64,000 bases of DNA. It comes from Moringa oleifera. Taxonomy: Eukaryota; Streptophyta; Magnoliopsida; Brassicales; Moringaceae. Under the pieces are notes generated by a model. The model was given only the letters and a program-made list of their open reading frames with translations. It made no database searches and was not told the origin of the DNA. The position numbers and the translations under genes are program-made. The stretch spans positions 7,259,001 through 7,323,000 of the forward strand of contig JAJFZO010000049.1 of NCBI GenBank assembly GCA_021397835.1, given 5' to 3'. Shown one piece after another: positions 37,303 to 50,000 of the stretch (position 1 is its first letter; each line of letters begins with the position of its first letter).

Positions 37303-39060
37303 ACACAATTTCTTGCAAAGTATGACCAAAACAGTTGTCTGGTTAACCTTTATCTTCATGTAAATGGTACATTTTATTTTGAGACATAATTATACTGGTT
37401 TGATTTGCAAAATTAGTAAAAAGATGGTGATTTAGCCATTGCGAACCTTCCATTTGCAACTTCTTTCCTTGATCATACTTAAGGCAAATTAAGATTTGTT
37501 GGATTTAACTACCATGAATTCGATGTTTTTAGTGGGGCACATAATCTCAAAGCTTGCTTTAGCTTTTTCTTGGTCTGAAAGAATTGACCTTTTAATATGA
37601 CATTAGAAGATACCGCAACATGCTCCTTTGTACTCACCTCGCATATATACCATAATGATCAGCAACAAAAATCTAATTTTGTATTGGGTCCGCATTCCCA
37701 GTTCAGTTAACTGCAACCTTTATATTCTCGTTAGCACCGAAGTCAACTTTGGGCTCTAGGTCAATGAGTTTTGAAGAACTTGGTTGGCTATTAGATACTG
37801 TATAATCACACTCAAACTCCATTATGTCATTATAATTCATATTCATAAAAAAATTTTTATAGTATTGCTGTTCCTCGGAACTTAAGAATACCATTGGTTG
37901 TTTGACTGATTGGATAGTTAAGAATTAACCAAAATGATGATATATAGGACTACATTAGTATCCTCCACTGCAATGTGGCGCTTGATCACACTCGATATTA
38001 TGTTTTGTTTGACCAACAAGGTGTTTTGTCTCAACATGTGTTGGCCCAACAATTTTCTATACAGTAACATGTTGTCTCAGCATGTGTCGACTCACGGATT
38101 TTTTTCTTAATCACCAAGTTCATCTTCAAACGAGGTACGTGACTCACATTGTGCATCTAAAATTCAACATCAGTATCACGTGCTACCCTCATCCAAAATA
38201 CAGCACCATACACACAATTAAAAGTATACAATTGTATGTCTTTTTTAAAAAAATCTGCATCAATAGAGGAGCAAAGCATATCGAAAAATTGAACATATAT
38301 GTTCCCTTTCTAAACATATAGTCCAATAGTGTTAATCCAATCCTTAGTATACAAAAAACCCTTATTCGATTCAGCTCAATTCCCATTGTATGATAAAAAG
38401 CTTGTACAAGATCCACCATTATTTGTCAACTCATATTTGAAAACAAATAACAAACGTAAAAATTGAATTCCTAAAAGTTTTACGGTTTCCTTTAGTTTTT
38501 TCTAAATAAAGGTTTACAACTTCTGCATTTTAATCTGTTGGCTTCAAATCATTCCTCAACGTCCCAATGAACAAAGTAAAACCTAGATTTTTCTCTCAAA
38601 TATATAGATTTTATTTGATAAATATGTATCTTTTGTGGCAATATTGCTGCTGGAAGTGAAGAGAGGAGATAAGAGAAGAAAAGAAATGTGATGTTTTTGG
38701 CTTCGTGCTCTTCATGCTCTATAGTCCTCATCGTCAAAAAATAAAAAATAAGAAAAGAGAGGACATCTTAATAAACTTTATATATCAAAGGTTTTTTTTT
38801 TTTGAATATTTTTTAAGATATAAAATATTAAAAATTTTGAAAATAACTTAATAAAATCGGACATTATGATAAAAAGAGAAATTTTTGACGGTCACATTTG
38901 ATCAATTCTTTTAAATATAAAAACGTGTTTAATTTGTTCACAGCGTTGGCATTCAAAATGAGTGTCTGTAGGGTACTCTATATATATATATATATATTTC
39001 TCATAACACAGACTAGTAGAAACAAGACCCCTCACTTCTCATGTTATACACATCATGTGT
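37303..39060. other. Intergenic DNA upstream of the cullin gene
   Basis: No gene is recognised. A 63-residue minus-strand frame (37894-37703) has an acidic, hydrophilic composition but no motif I know. An imperfect duplication (TCTCAACATGTGT and TCTCAGCATGTGT) lies near 38030 and 38076. A (TA)n run is at about 38973-38997. The last part should contain the cullin promoter. Confidence 0.5.
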
Positions 39061-39070
39061 ATACATTCAC

Positions 39071-39080
39071 CTATAAATAC
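39071..39080 (+). promoter_or_regulatory. Candidate TATA box of the cullin gene
   Basis: CTATAAATAC lies about 610 bp before the cullin start codon, which predicts transcription starting near 39105 and a long leader. The leader (39105-39684) is less AT-rich than the sequence before it and may hold an intron that I could not delimit. Confidence 0.45.
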
Positions 39081-39684
39081 CGGGAATGACTGCAATTTCT
39101 GGGTGAGCAAAGGTAAACTGAGTGCAGTGTTGAGAGAGCAGTGAAAAAATTTCCAGGGAGTGCACTTCAAGAAAGGAGGATTAAATCTTGTTTGCATTCT
39201 TGGGGTGATTCTTGGTGGCTAGAAGTCATCTCTTTTTGTTGCAATTGAATCAAGACAGAAAGGATTCACCTGGAAAAGTTTTCATCCCAGTGTTTGTCGT
39301 CAAACTATCCACGAAAATATTAAGAACAGAGCAGGGGGTTGTCCAGCAAAGTATACCAGAGGCAAGTCAGCAAACCACTTGAGTTTTTGTTAAATTTTCT
39401 TGTGAGAAATCTGTTTAATCAAGTGGAGTAAGTCTAAGTTCTAACTTCTTGAAGAACTTGATCAAGTTTTTTGAGCGATTCTTGTAGGATCTTGCTTCAC
39501 AATAATATCTATTTTGTGAGACTACAAGCAAATCCTACATAGTTATTTTCAAAAATGATGTTTTGCTTCTTCATATGTTCATGTAAGGAGAGTGTGAATT
39601 GCATAAGGTTTCATATCTTCGTGATGGTTTTTTCCATCCGTTTCAGATTTTTCATTCTTTGTTTGTGATAATTTCTCTGTGAGA

Positions 39685-42600
39685 ATGAGTGGTCCACACG
39701 TCCAATGGGAGGAACGGTGGACGTGTGTGCAGGAGGGAATCACAAAGGTGCTGATGATTTTGGAAGGGGTACCAAATCAAGAATTGAGCTCAGAAGAATA
39801 CATGAAGACTATCACGTACACTAATCATCAGCTTTTCATTTTTATTTTTTTGTTTTCTTTTTTCATTAAATTTTCTGGTTACGTCTATTCATGCCTCCTA
39901 ATGCTTCTTTGGTACTCATGGGATGCTCTTTCTACAGTGCCATCTACGTCATGTGTAACCAGCGCGTTGGTTCTAACAGGCTCTACAATAAATTCAAGAG
40001 CGTTTTCGAAGACTATCTTCACTCGAAGGTGAGAATATCTCCTTATAAGGTTTTGTTCAGTAATCTATTAATTCTTCTCCTTTGTTGCGTTCAATAATGT
40101 ACTTCCCATGAATCTTTTTATTAGGTATTACCAGCTGTACAAGACCAGAGTAATGAGCTTCTGCTGAGGGAGCTTGTGAGCAAATGGGAGACTTATATGG
40201 TCATGGTTCAGAAGCTGTCAATCACCTTTTCTTATCTTGATGGTCACATTCAAAGGCGTTGGCTCCATGGGCTTAAGGAACTTGCAGTTACTCGCTTCCA
40301 GGACAGGGTTAATTTGTTATCAGAACCACCTCTTCTGGTTTTTCATTTTTCTTTTCTCGGGCTAATCACCACTAATCATTTTCACCTTTCAGGTTCTACC
40401 GAATATTGACGATAAAGCAGTTAAAGATACCATATTTACTCTTGTAAGTTCATCACTTTATAAAGGAATGTGAAGGAAAGGGAAGGTGCACTAACGCATT
40501 ACTTTGACTCAGATTCGTAAGGAACGTGATGGTGAGCAGATTGAACGAGCGTTATTGAAGCATGTTATTGACATTTACACTGCGAAGGGAATAGAGCCAA
40601 GGGATGGATACGCACAAGATTTGGAAACACGGTTTATTGAAGAAACTAGTGCTTACTATTCTCGTAAGGCATCAAGCTGGATTGTTGAGGACACTTGCCC
40701 ACAATATATGTTAAGGGTATGTAAGCCTTTTGCTTCATCAAATTGTTACCAAACTAGTTCCTAGTTTTGTTTCTAACGTGTTCGAAATTTTCAGGCCGAG
40801 GAATGCTTAAAGGAAGAAAATGAAAGAGTGTCTTATTACCTGAATCAATGTACTCAGATCCAAGTCATAAAGGTTAGTGTAGATGTAAACTTAGAGCTGA
40901 GGTGAGCTCTCTGCAACTAGGACTGATCACAGTCTCACTTGGGTCTTGTTCAGTTTTAATTTCAAATCCTCTGTTCAGGATAGAAAAAAAAATTGAAAAA
41001 ATAGAATTTGAATCTCTAAATTAAAAATCTATTTTAAAAAATTATGTCTCGGTTAAAAATTAGTTCTAATCTTTTAAAAAATTTTAATGTTCAAAAATTA
41101 AAGAAAACATTAATTAAGTAATTATTAATTAATATTTTAATTAAAATAATTAGATATTTAATTGTTATTAAAAAGTGTATAGCATAAATTTTGGTTCGAA
41201 ATGGAAATAGTAAGAAACGGTTCTAATCCAAAAAACATAATGCATTATCTGGCATGTTGATCATGTTGTTGATCATGATCATCATGAGTGCGTTCTAACA
41301 TATTGTTATCAATCTGGCCTTACATATAGAAAGTGAAAGATGAGCTGTTGGTTGTCCATGCAAATCAACTCCTTGAAAAGGAAGACACAGGATTTGTTGC
41401 ATTACTTAGAGATGAAAAGGTATGGTGCTGTTAGAAGTGAGTGCTCTAGTTACTGTCAAAGATCATATACTCTGAGATGAAAAGGATTTGTTTACTAGGT
41501 GAAGGAACTTTCAAGGATGCACACACTTTACTGCGACATATTTCAAGGGTTGAAGCTATTAGCTAAATTGCTCAGACAGCACATTGGTGATCAAGGTACT
41601 GTCATTCTGCAACAGGCTGAAGAAGCAGCAACTAATGAGGTATATATACCTGCGATTACATTTATTCAGCGACTGATCAATATTATGTCTTTTTTCTTTT
41701 ATTATATAAGCACTTGTACTAAGATACACACTTGCAGTACAGGCTTCAAGGGCATGTGGAGTGTGGGAAGAAGTCTTTCTGACAAAGATGATTGAGCTTC
41801 ATAACAAATATATGCCATTGGTGACCAATTGCTTCCGAGAACACCATGATTTATTGGAGGTCAATCTGCTGGAATACTGGCGGTCTTTTAGTTCTGCTGA
41901 TTGTCCTTGCACTGTCTAACGTTTTTCTTTCAATTTTGGTTTGTCAATAGGCCTTGAGAGAAGGGATTGAAATAATTTGCAGTGAGGCTGTTGCTGGTAG
42001 CTCAGGCCTGCAACTCATCGCAATGATTTGCGACAACCTTATCATGATGAGTGGAAACGAGGAGTTAAGTGATGATTCCATTGATAAAACACTGGAAAAG
42101 GTAGATAATGCATATATTATTTACCGTTCATTTCGAGTCTTTGGTTCTGAACTCTATGCTTGATTTCTGCAGGCTGTTGAACTTGTTTCATATATGGGTG
42201 ATAACAAGTATCTATGTACTGAGTGGTACAGGTAAAAACATTGTTAACTTTTGGTGTTCATTCGTCATCGCAGGACAAGAAATCTCTTTCTTTGGTTAAT
42301 ATAACTTAATTTATGATGTTGTTTCTTATTAACAATCTCGTACAGAAAGAAGCTTGGAAGCCGACTTCTTCATGGTGGGACCTTTAAGAAGGATTTTGAA
42401 TTGAACATGTTCACAAAAATCAACCAGGTTACTCGCGGACTCTTCACATCAGAGATACAGGGAATGATAGCTGATTTCTCAATGGCTGAAGAAACTCAAC
42501 GTAACTTTGTCGAATATTTACGTAACAACCCAGCTGCAAATCTTGGGATGGATTTAACAGTCTCAGTCCTTACTGTTAGATTTTGGCCACCCTACAAATC

Positions 42601-43562
42601 ATCTGATTTCAATCTCCCAGAAGATATGGTAATGATTCATCTTGTGCTAACTTTTTCTTGAGCCCTAATGTATTTATATATGTACTTTTTGGATCATCAA
42701 TCCAGATTAAGTGTGTTGAAGCTTTCGAAGCATACTATTATACGACACAAAGGAGAGGCAGATTGCTTACCTGGAATCACTCTTTAGGATATTGCCATGT
42801 TGAGGGCAAGTTTGAGCAAAAAACAATGAAACTGATTGTGTCAACTCACCAGGTAAAAGACATTGCACGTAAATTTCTCTTTCTTTATGGCTCAGATTGT
42901 TTACTGGCCCAATGAAATTCTTAATGTCTTGTTTGTATTTTACAGGCTGTAGCCCTGCTGCTTTTCAATGATGCTGACAGATTGAGTTACTCAGAAATCA
43001 TTACTAAGCTAAACATGAGTCATGAAGATGTGGTTGAAGTTCTCCATTCACTGTCATGCTCAGAGTACAAGATTCTCACTAAAGAACCCGGCACAGAATT
43101 CATATCTGACACAGACAATTTTGAGTTCAACTACAAGTTCACCGACCAAAAAAACCGGATTAAGGTGGATAATCCTTCTTGCTTTCATTGTTTGCTTCTG
43201 ATTGTCCTTTTCAAGTTTTCTCTCCTCCTGCCCTGTGCACTAAAGGTATTTCCAGCGAAGTTGATAAACACGAGACTTTTCCGTTGCAGATTCTGCTCCC
43301 ACCAGAATATAAAAAGGGTAATGTTACCACAAACAGTGATACAGACAGATGTTTGACCATTGATGCTGCCCTTGTGCGCATAATGAAGAGGAAGAAAGTT
43401 TTGAGGTCCCAGCCCCTACTTGACGAGTGCACTGAGGCATTGAACCACATTATTTTACGACCTGATGTCACAATAATCAAGAATCGTATTGAACATTTGA
43501 TTAAAGAAGAATATCTGGAGAGGGATCCCCACAACCAGGACATCCTTTGGTACTGCCCCTGA
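39685..43562 (+). CDS. CUL1-like: Divergent CUL1-type cullin (SCF ubiquitin ligase scaffold)
   Basis: Fifteen coding exons with GT-AG introns join in frame: 39685-39815, 39938-40028, 40125-40307, 40393-40443, 40513-40716, 40795-40872, 41330-41419, 41499-41639, 41743-41859, 41951-42100, 42173-42231, 42346-42628, 42706-42852, 42946-43164 and 43290-43562. The product has 738 residues; plant CUL1 has about 744. The N-terminal cullin repeats, which bind SKP1 in the family, include AIYVMCNQ and [20 protein letters not shown]. The cullin homology domain includes [16 protein letters not shown] and the winged-helix block [17 protein letters not shown]. The neddylation site is intact ([12 protein letters not shown], Lys681). 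The protein is clearly more diverged than housekeeping CUL1: the start is [12 protein letters not shown] and the end is ILWYCP, where CUL1 ends in YLA. A specialised paralogue is likely; expression is unknown. Confidence 0.93.
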
Positions 43563-44009
43563 TTCAACCTCTCGATCTGATTACACACTCACTTCATAAT
43601 GAATTGTGAAATAATGCAAAAATTTTCCCTTATCATGCACAGTACTTGTAACAAAGCAATTTAGCTGGAAAAAACAATATTGACTTGCTCATAAAGGGCG
43701 TCATGAATACAAACTGAGAAAAGTCGCATTTCACATTTTACAAAGAAACATCATTCTACCTATAACATTTCACCTCCAACCATCCCTCTGGGTGACCAGG
43801 GAGAACTGAAAATATCAGACCAGATACCCAAACTTTAAACTGAACAGAATAAATACAAATAATCGCATCCGATAGGGAAAATTTTGAAAGAGCTGCTTCT
43901 ATCAAACATAATTGCTCTTCTTAGAATTCTGAAATAACTGCAGCAGCAGAACTGTCATCCAACAAAAACACCGTGCAGCGATTGCGTGATATCAATCAAG
44001 TATATTAGA

Positions 44010-47000
44010 TTACGAGAACATCCGCAGAAAATTATTTGCATATGCCATTGGCTTCACATCAGGGTGCGGCTGTAGGAAAATCAAATTTAGATCATTAATT
44101 CGAAAGATGATAAACAAGATGAAGATCTATTCTTGCACCACCAACACCCCCACCTCACCAACAACATTTCACCAAGGCGCGGGGGAGGCAGGGAGGGGGT
44201 ATGGAACATAAGGTTCATATGCGCAAATAAAAAGGATAAATGATTCAGAAACAAGCTACTGACCACTGCTGAGAATGTGACAATATTTGGCTTCAAATCA
44301 GGGGCTTCAAAGCGAATGAAAGCACCCTTGTTTCCCATCTGCAATGTACAAAATTAAAAACTCAATGATACATCTGATTTTAGAATTTATGTATAGTAAC
44401 ATAGTTAGATACAGTGCTAATCAACTTTTGCAAATATAGCATCAAGATCTGCTCTAATCAATAGAATTCTAAATTTGATTGACTATATATATATATACAC
44501 AAGATTGAAAGCATTGCTTAATTCACAACATCGACCCAGGGCATAATAATCTCAAGGAAAACTCATAAAACATATAGTCAAGACTTCAAACACAAAGTTA
44601 AAAACTATATTAAAATACAAAAGTTTTTCCACAAATTAGTTTTTTGATAAGAGAAGTCTCTGCACAAGAAAACTAAGGACGAGCAGGGTTTCTGCAAGTT
44701 AATAGCAGAAACTTCAGTATATGTACAGATTTCTTTGACATGCTCTGCAACCCAAAATGTAATTAGTATTATGCCATAACTTTAAGCAAATTAAATTAAA
44801 ATTAAGGTCACCGAACAGACAACAACTGTCATTAACCCAATGATCCTTTATAATAAATAATTCAATTGGCAACTGTTACTGTTCGCACAAGCCACAATTG
44901 AGGTAAAAAAATATATTCAAACTACTACTGAATCTGCTCCAAAGTTTTCCAGTCTCTCAAGAATTTTTTTGGAAGGCAGTCTTCTTTTGCCTCAAATAAA
45001 AGACAGTATCTCAAAGGCCTCTAGCTAATAAAAGCACATGATGTTTTTCCCCCTTCTATCTTTTCTGATAAGTAATAAAATTATTGAAGGGAGAAAAACA
45101 AACCACTAAAGAAGGCAGCCAGAATTGGATCCTCCCTTATACTAATTTGATGCTTTCAGTCTCAAATTTTCCTTCCAAGTTTCAAAGCATGGGTAATCCT
45201 GGACAAATATCTAGCACTTCTTAAATGTGGCAAAATTTCTTTCTGAAGATACACGATAAGACTGCTGGCATAATATCAACATATCATACATGTAGATACA
45301 TGTGCTCAAGTTCCAAATCTGAACATAATATGTCAGTTCTATATTTGATGTTGAGAGGAAAAATAACAACCACCAAACACCTACACTAAAGATACCAAAA
45401 ATTAGTCAAGGATCAAACTAAATTACCTGATCGCAGTAATTTGGTGCAGAAAATACGGTAATAAGTTTACCATCATGCTCTATCTCATAACCTTCATCCT
45501 TCACTTCATGAGATCGCACCACCAATTCTGCGAATTGAGTAATTCATATAAGCCACTGTCACATAAACAAACTAAAACTACAGTAGAAGAAAACTACCCA
45601 GATTATTTTCCTGCAAGAATCTTCTTGTCACATCTGCACCAAAAGAAAGACCAACTCCCCGTTTGCTTGGGCCTCTTCCAGGATAAGGTTGAGGATCACT
45701 CCACAACAATTCACACATCAATCCTGACATAAGAAAACAAGCCCTAGGTGAACCCCAACTTAAAGTGAGCTATGTATGAGTGACAACATGAGTCATTTAA
45801 AAACAAGAACAACATAAGAGAAAAGAGTGTCTATTAATCCATTTCATTTCAAATATCACATTCCTGTTTGCTTCTTCCTTCTTTTATTTTGTTTTTTTAA
45901 TCTTTTTTCATTTCCGGTGTGTGTGAGTGAGGGGAGGGACGAGATAAATCAATTCAAATTCCATGGTCAACCTATAGAGACCATGCATAGTGTAAGAATG
46001 GCTAACAAAATAAGAATAATCCAAGGATTTGAAGATGATATGTGCCCATTCAACTACATGTCCACATGTATGGAAATAATTACATTTATGTTACTCTTAT
46101 TAGCAATGCAAGTGAAAGAAAATAACTATCTCAACTAGGATATATCATTTGGAAAAAATGAGAAGATTGACATCATTATGGAAATATCAAGGGTAAGATG
46201 GTGAAATTCTTTGACAGCTGGACTAGAGGCAGAAGTTTCCAACTCGGCCATCATAGACATTTCATATGCCCCAGATATTAAAGTGGTAAGGCGGGGGGGC
46301 AGAACAAACTCTTCCTTCAGTGGGGTTAAATAGGTATCATTAACATCCCATGACATTAGATAAAACTCACCTCTCCCTGGCACCTCATTTTGTTCCCATG
46401 GTTCAGACCTGAACTAAATGACCACAATAGATAACCAATTTAACTTGAATATTGAATAATATAACATACTGCTCAAGAATTATTCTGAATTAAGTAGAGC
46501 CAGAAAATAGACATCTAGCAATTAAGATGGTAAATATTCTGACTTGGTGTATACAAAAATCATTCATCAACTTACCTTCCTCGGGAGGTTCACAGAAACG
46601 ATCAATTGATCTGATATCAGAGAGTTTCACACCATCAACGCTAAAGAGACCCCCATGCACAACAAAAACTTTCCCATTTATCACATGAGCTAAAGGTAAA
46701 CAACAGAACACTTCTGCAAAGAGTTCCACAAATGTCTCGCTCAACTTTGACCGGACCTCACCCTCAAAACCATATATTCTGTTCATGCTCTTGCTCTCAT
46801 GATTTCCTCTAGAAAGATATATAGCTGGAAATTCCCAAACACACAGATAACATAAGCCACATGTACATCACTGATCAACAAACTTAAAATCATAAAAGGG
46901 TAAAATAGCACAAACCAGTATACACCATTTGAATTTTTTAAAGAAATGAAGGAAAAGTTTGTCATTTCAAATGAATATCACAAAAAATAGAAATTTTTGA

Positions 47001-50000
47001 AACGGAAACATTTTAATCTAAAGTCATCTGATGTAGCACAAGCCCCTCCCTCAGTGGAATTACAGCAGGAAAAACATACATGGATTGGAAGATGAAATCA
47101 TGAAGTTGTACAAGTAAAACATGATTTGCCAAAAGCTAAAAACAAAAGTAATTTTTCTAAAAAAAGAAAGAAATTGTGAAACAACCAATCACTACTAGTG
47201 CAGAACACTTGTCAAAAAAGATGTGGCAAAATATTGCAATCAGTGGAGACAAATAAAACTCACCTGATGGAGACATGCACTTAAATGCAAATAAAGTGAG
47301 GATGACCTCTACAGAAAATGATCCTCTATCAACGAAGTCACCATTAAACAGATATGGATTCTCTTCTGAAGGAAGTCCATTAAGCTCAAAAATATTTAGG
47401 AGATCATAAAACTGCAAGCATTATCAACATTTATATATGTCACAAACTGTAGGTATCAAACAAGATAAAAAGACAACCAAAAATACATAAATTAGAACAA
47501 GAGACAGACTTCATAGACTATTTTCACCATCAACATCATTTTTAGCTTAGCAAAAACTAGTTTTGTTGAAAAATTATATACAACTTTCTGATACTGTGAA
47601 AGTAGCTAGATTTCGCAATCGGAATCCAATTATGACTTTGAGGCCAAAAGATCATCAAGAATTCAACTAAGTTAGAAGTTCAGCTTTCCAGCCAGCATTA
47701 GCACCAGAGTCAATGACAATAACAACATCTGAAGAAGGGCACTACACAATTAACTAAGTGAAAGAAATTTGGATTAACATCCTAGGCCTATATGATCAGG
47801 AATTTCTTCATGAAACATCTGGCAAGCTACGTCTAAGCCCTTCTAAGCAAACAAGATATGCCCCATGTGTATCTCCATTGCAATAAAACTATTTTTTAGA
47901 GGTTAAAAAGACAAAAAGAGAAGGAGAAAAAAAAGGGAGACCAGTTGTTTTATGTTGTCTTGTCGTCCTGCTAACAATGTTTAACACAACAACTTGCAAC
48001 ACGTTAAGCTCCATGGCCCATGTTTTAATATCACGAAGTTGTCAAGTCAACACACAGTAGAAACAGAGGCCTCAAACTTTACACCTTCTTTTTGGCAAGT
48101 CCAAGAGACTAGAGTTAGCATCCATGAACAACTGAAGCAACTAGCAAAAACATATTGAGCAATCAATATGGTAACATATGATAAACTACAAAGCACATCA
48201 TAAGAACAAATACAAGAAAAATGCAAAAGCATGTCACAACAAAATATACATGACATTTAATTAAAACCTTCTACACTCCAAAAAGTTATCACAAACATAT
48301 GTTATAACTAAAATCTAATGTAGATTACAGTCATGTTTTCTAGACAATCCTTATCTATGATAAACTGAGAACGGTTGAAGTAATTAGCAAAAACATATTG
48401 AGCAACCAATATGGTAACATCTCATATGCTACAAAGCATATCATAATAACAGATAAATGCAAAATGCAAAAGCTTTCCATCACAATTAAATATACATGAC
48501 ATTTAATTAAAACCTTCTATATGGTAAATTCAAAAAAATCGTTGTATATGACAAAACAGAGTTAATTTCATTGTACTTCAAACAAACTCGTATATAAAAA
48601 AAAAGTATTATCTAAATTATCATGCTTTTGAGTTTACTTTTTATTCAACAAACTATTCTTGGAGCTCCATGTCATGCCAAATAGCAATTCGATTAAAAAC
48701 TCTTCTATCATTAAGAAGTTTGATGTAGAATGCACTTTAATTTGTATTGTCTGATCTTATGCATCTGAAAGTAGTATCAATTGCTAGTATCATTCATTTT
48801 CACAGTTCATGTAAAAGCAATAGCCCACTCAAGGAGTGCATAAGCAAATATACCTGACCATGGACATCCCCACAAACAGTGAAATGACTGCCACAAGGCA
48901 CATTGATATCAACAAGAGATGGAAGGGCTCGCAACATATCCCTAGTCTGTAAGACAATCTGGTATGCATACCTACAATAACCATTGCAAGAAACGTAGAG
49001 AAATATTAGCTCCATTTCACTCCATGATCTAAATAGGTGATTGAACATGCTAAAAATTACCGTTTGTGTAAGCATTTTTGATTCTTGAAATCATCCATCA
49101 TTTTCTTCACAAAATCTAAAGTAACAACATCCCCCTCTATTCTTGCACCAGAATATTGTGGCTCAACCTCTGGAGAATGAAGTAGAAAATCAGTTTCATT
49201 AATGAACAGAGACTAAATATACAAATGAAACATCCAGGGAGCTATCATCATCTATTGAAGATCAAGACCAATCCAGTCACATCCCAATAATCTATCACTT
49301 TTTTATTGTTACTCATCAGAGGAACGCAAGCAAGAGAAATATGTATTTATCCATGCTATATAATAACAACTAAAATGCAGACAATGGAACTGGAGCTCTA
49401 AACCAGAACCTAAAACATCAGACATATCATGGGAAAGAAATGAAATTAGATGATTTGATTCAACACGATCATGTTTTACTACACAATAAAAGGTAACTTT
49501 TACAAGTCACCTTCTTCTTCCTCCCGTCTTCTACCCCCCTTCCAGAGTGGCCACCCCTGGGCCCAAAAGAAAAGCTCAAGAGCAAAAACTATTGTGCCAG
49601 CTAAAACTATATTAAACAATAACCTTAATAACATAATTTCAGTGATGTCGCTGATCAAATAACATAAGCAAACTTACAAATCTTAGCCAATACAGAAGGA
49701 ATCAAAAAGAGAAGTACAAAGGAGATGGTCACTATCATTAACAATGCTTCCTAAATTCTAATATCTCAAAAAGTCATCACCAATTACTGGAGGATGATGC
49801 CTCTTAAATCCTCCTGCAGCTTAAAGATGCAAATTGGACCCACAAAACACAAAAGAAAGAAAGAAAGACAAGCATTCATACAAGTGGTGATCCAAGAACG
49901 CATATCAATAGATGTTAACTGATTTCAATAAAGTGCTTTCCAAAAGCAAACTGACTGCTCAAAATTGTGAGAATGGACTGTGTCCAAGGTTTGTGAGTTA

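Noticed and set aside
37703..37894. 63-residue acidic minus-strand frame
   Set aside because: No recognisable family, and neighbouring sequence does not extend it into a gene. Noted only as unknown.
42982..43588. Several overlapping frames around the last cullin exons, including one antisense
   Set aside because: Explained by exon 14 running into intron 14, intron 14 running into exon 15, and an antisense shadow of exon 15.
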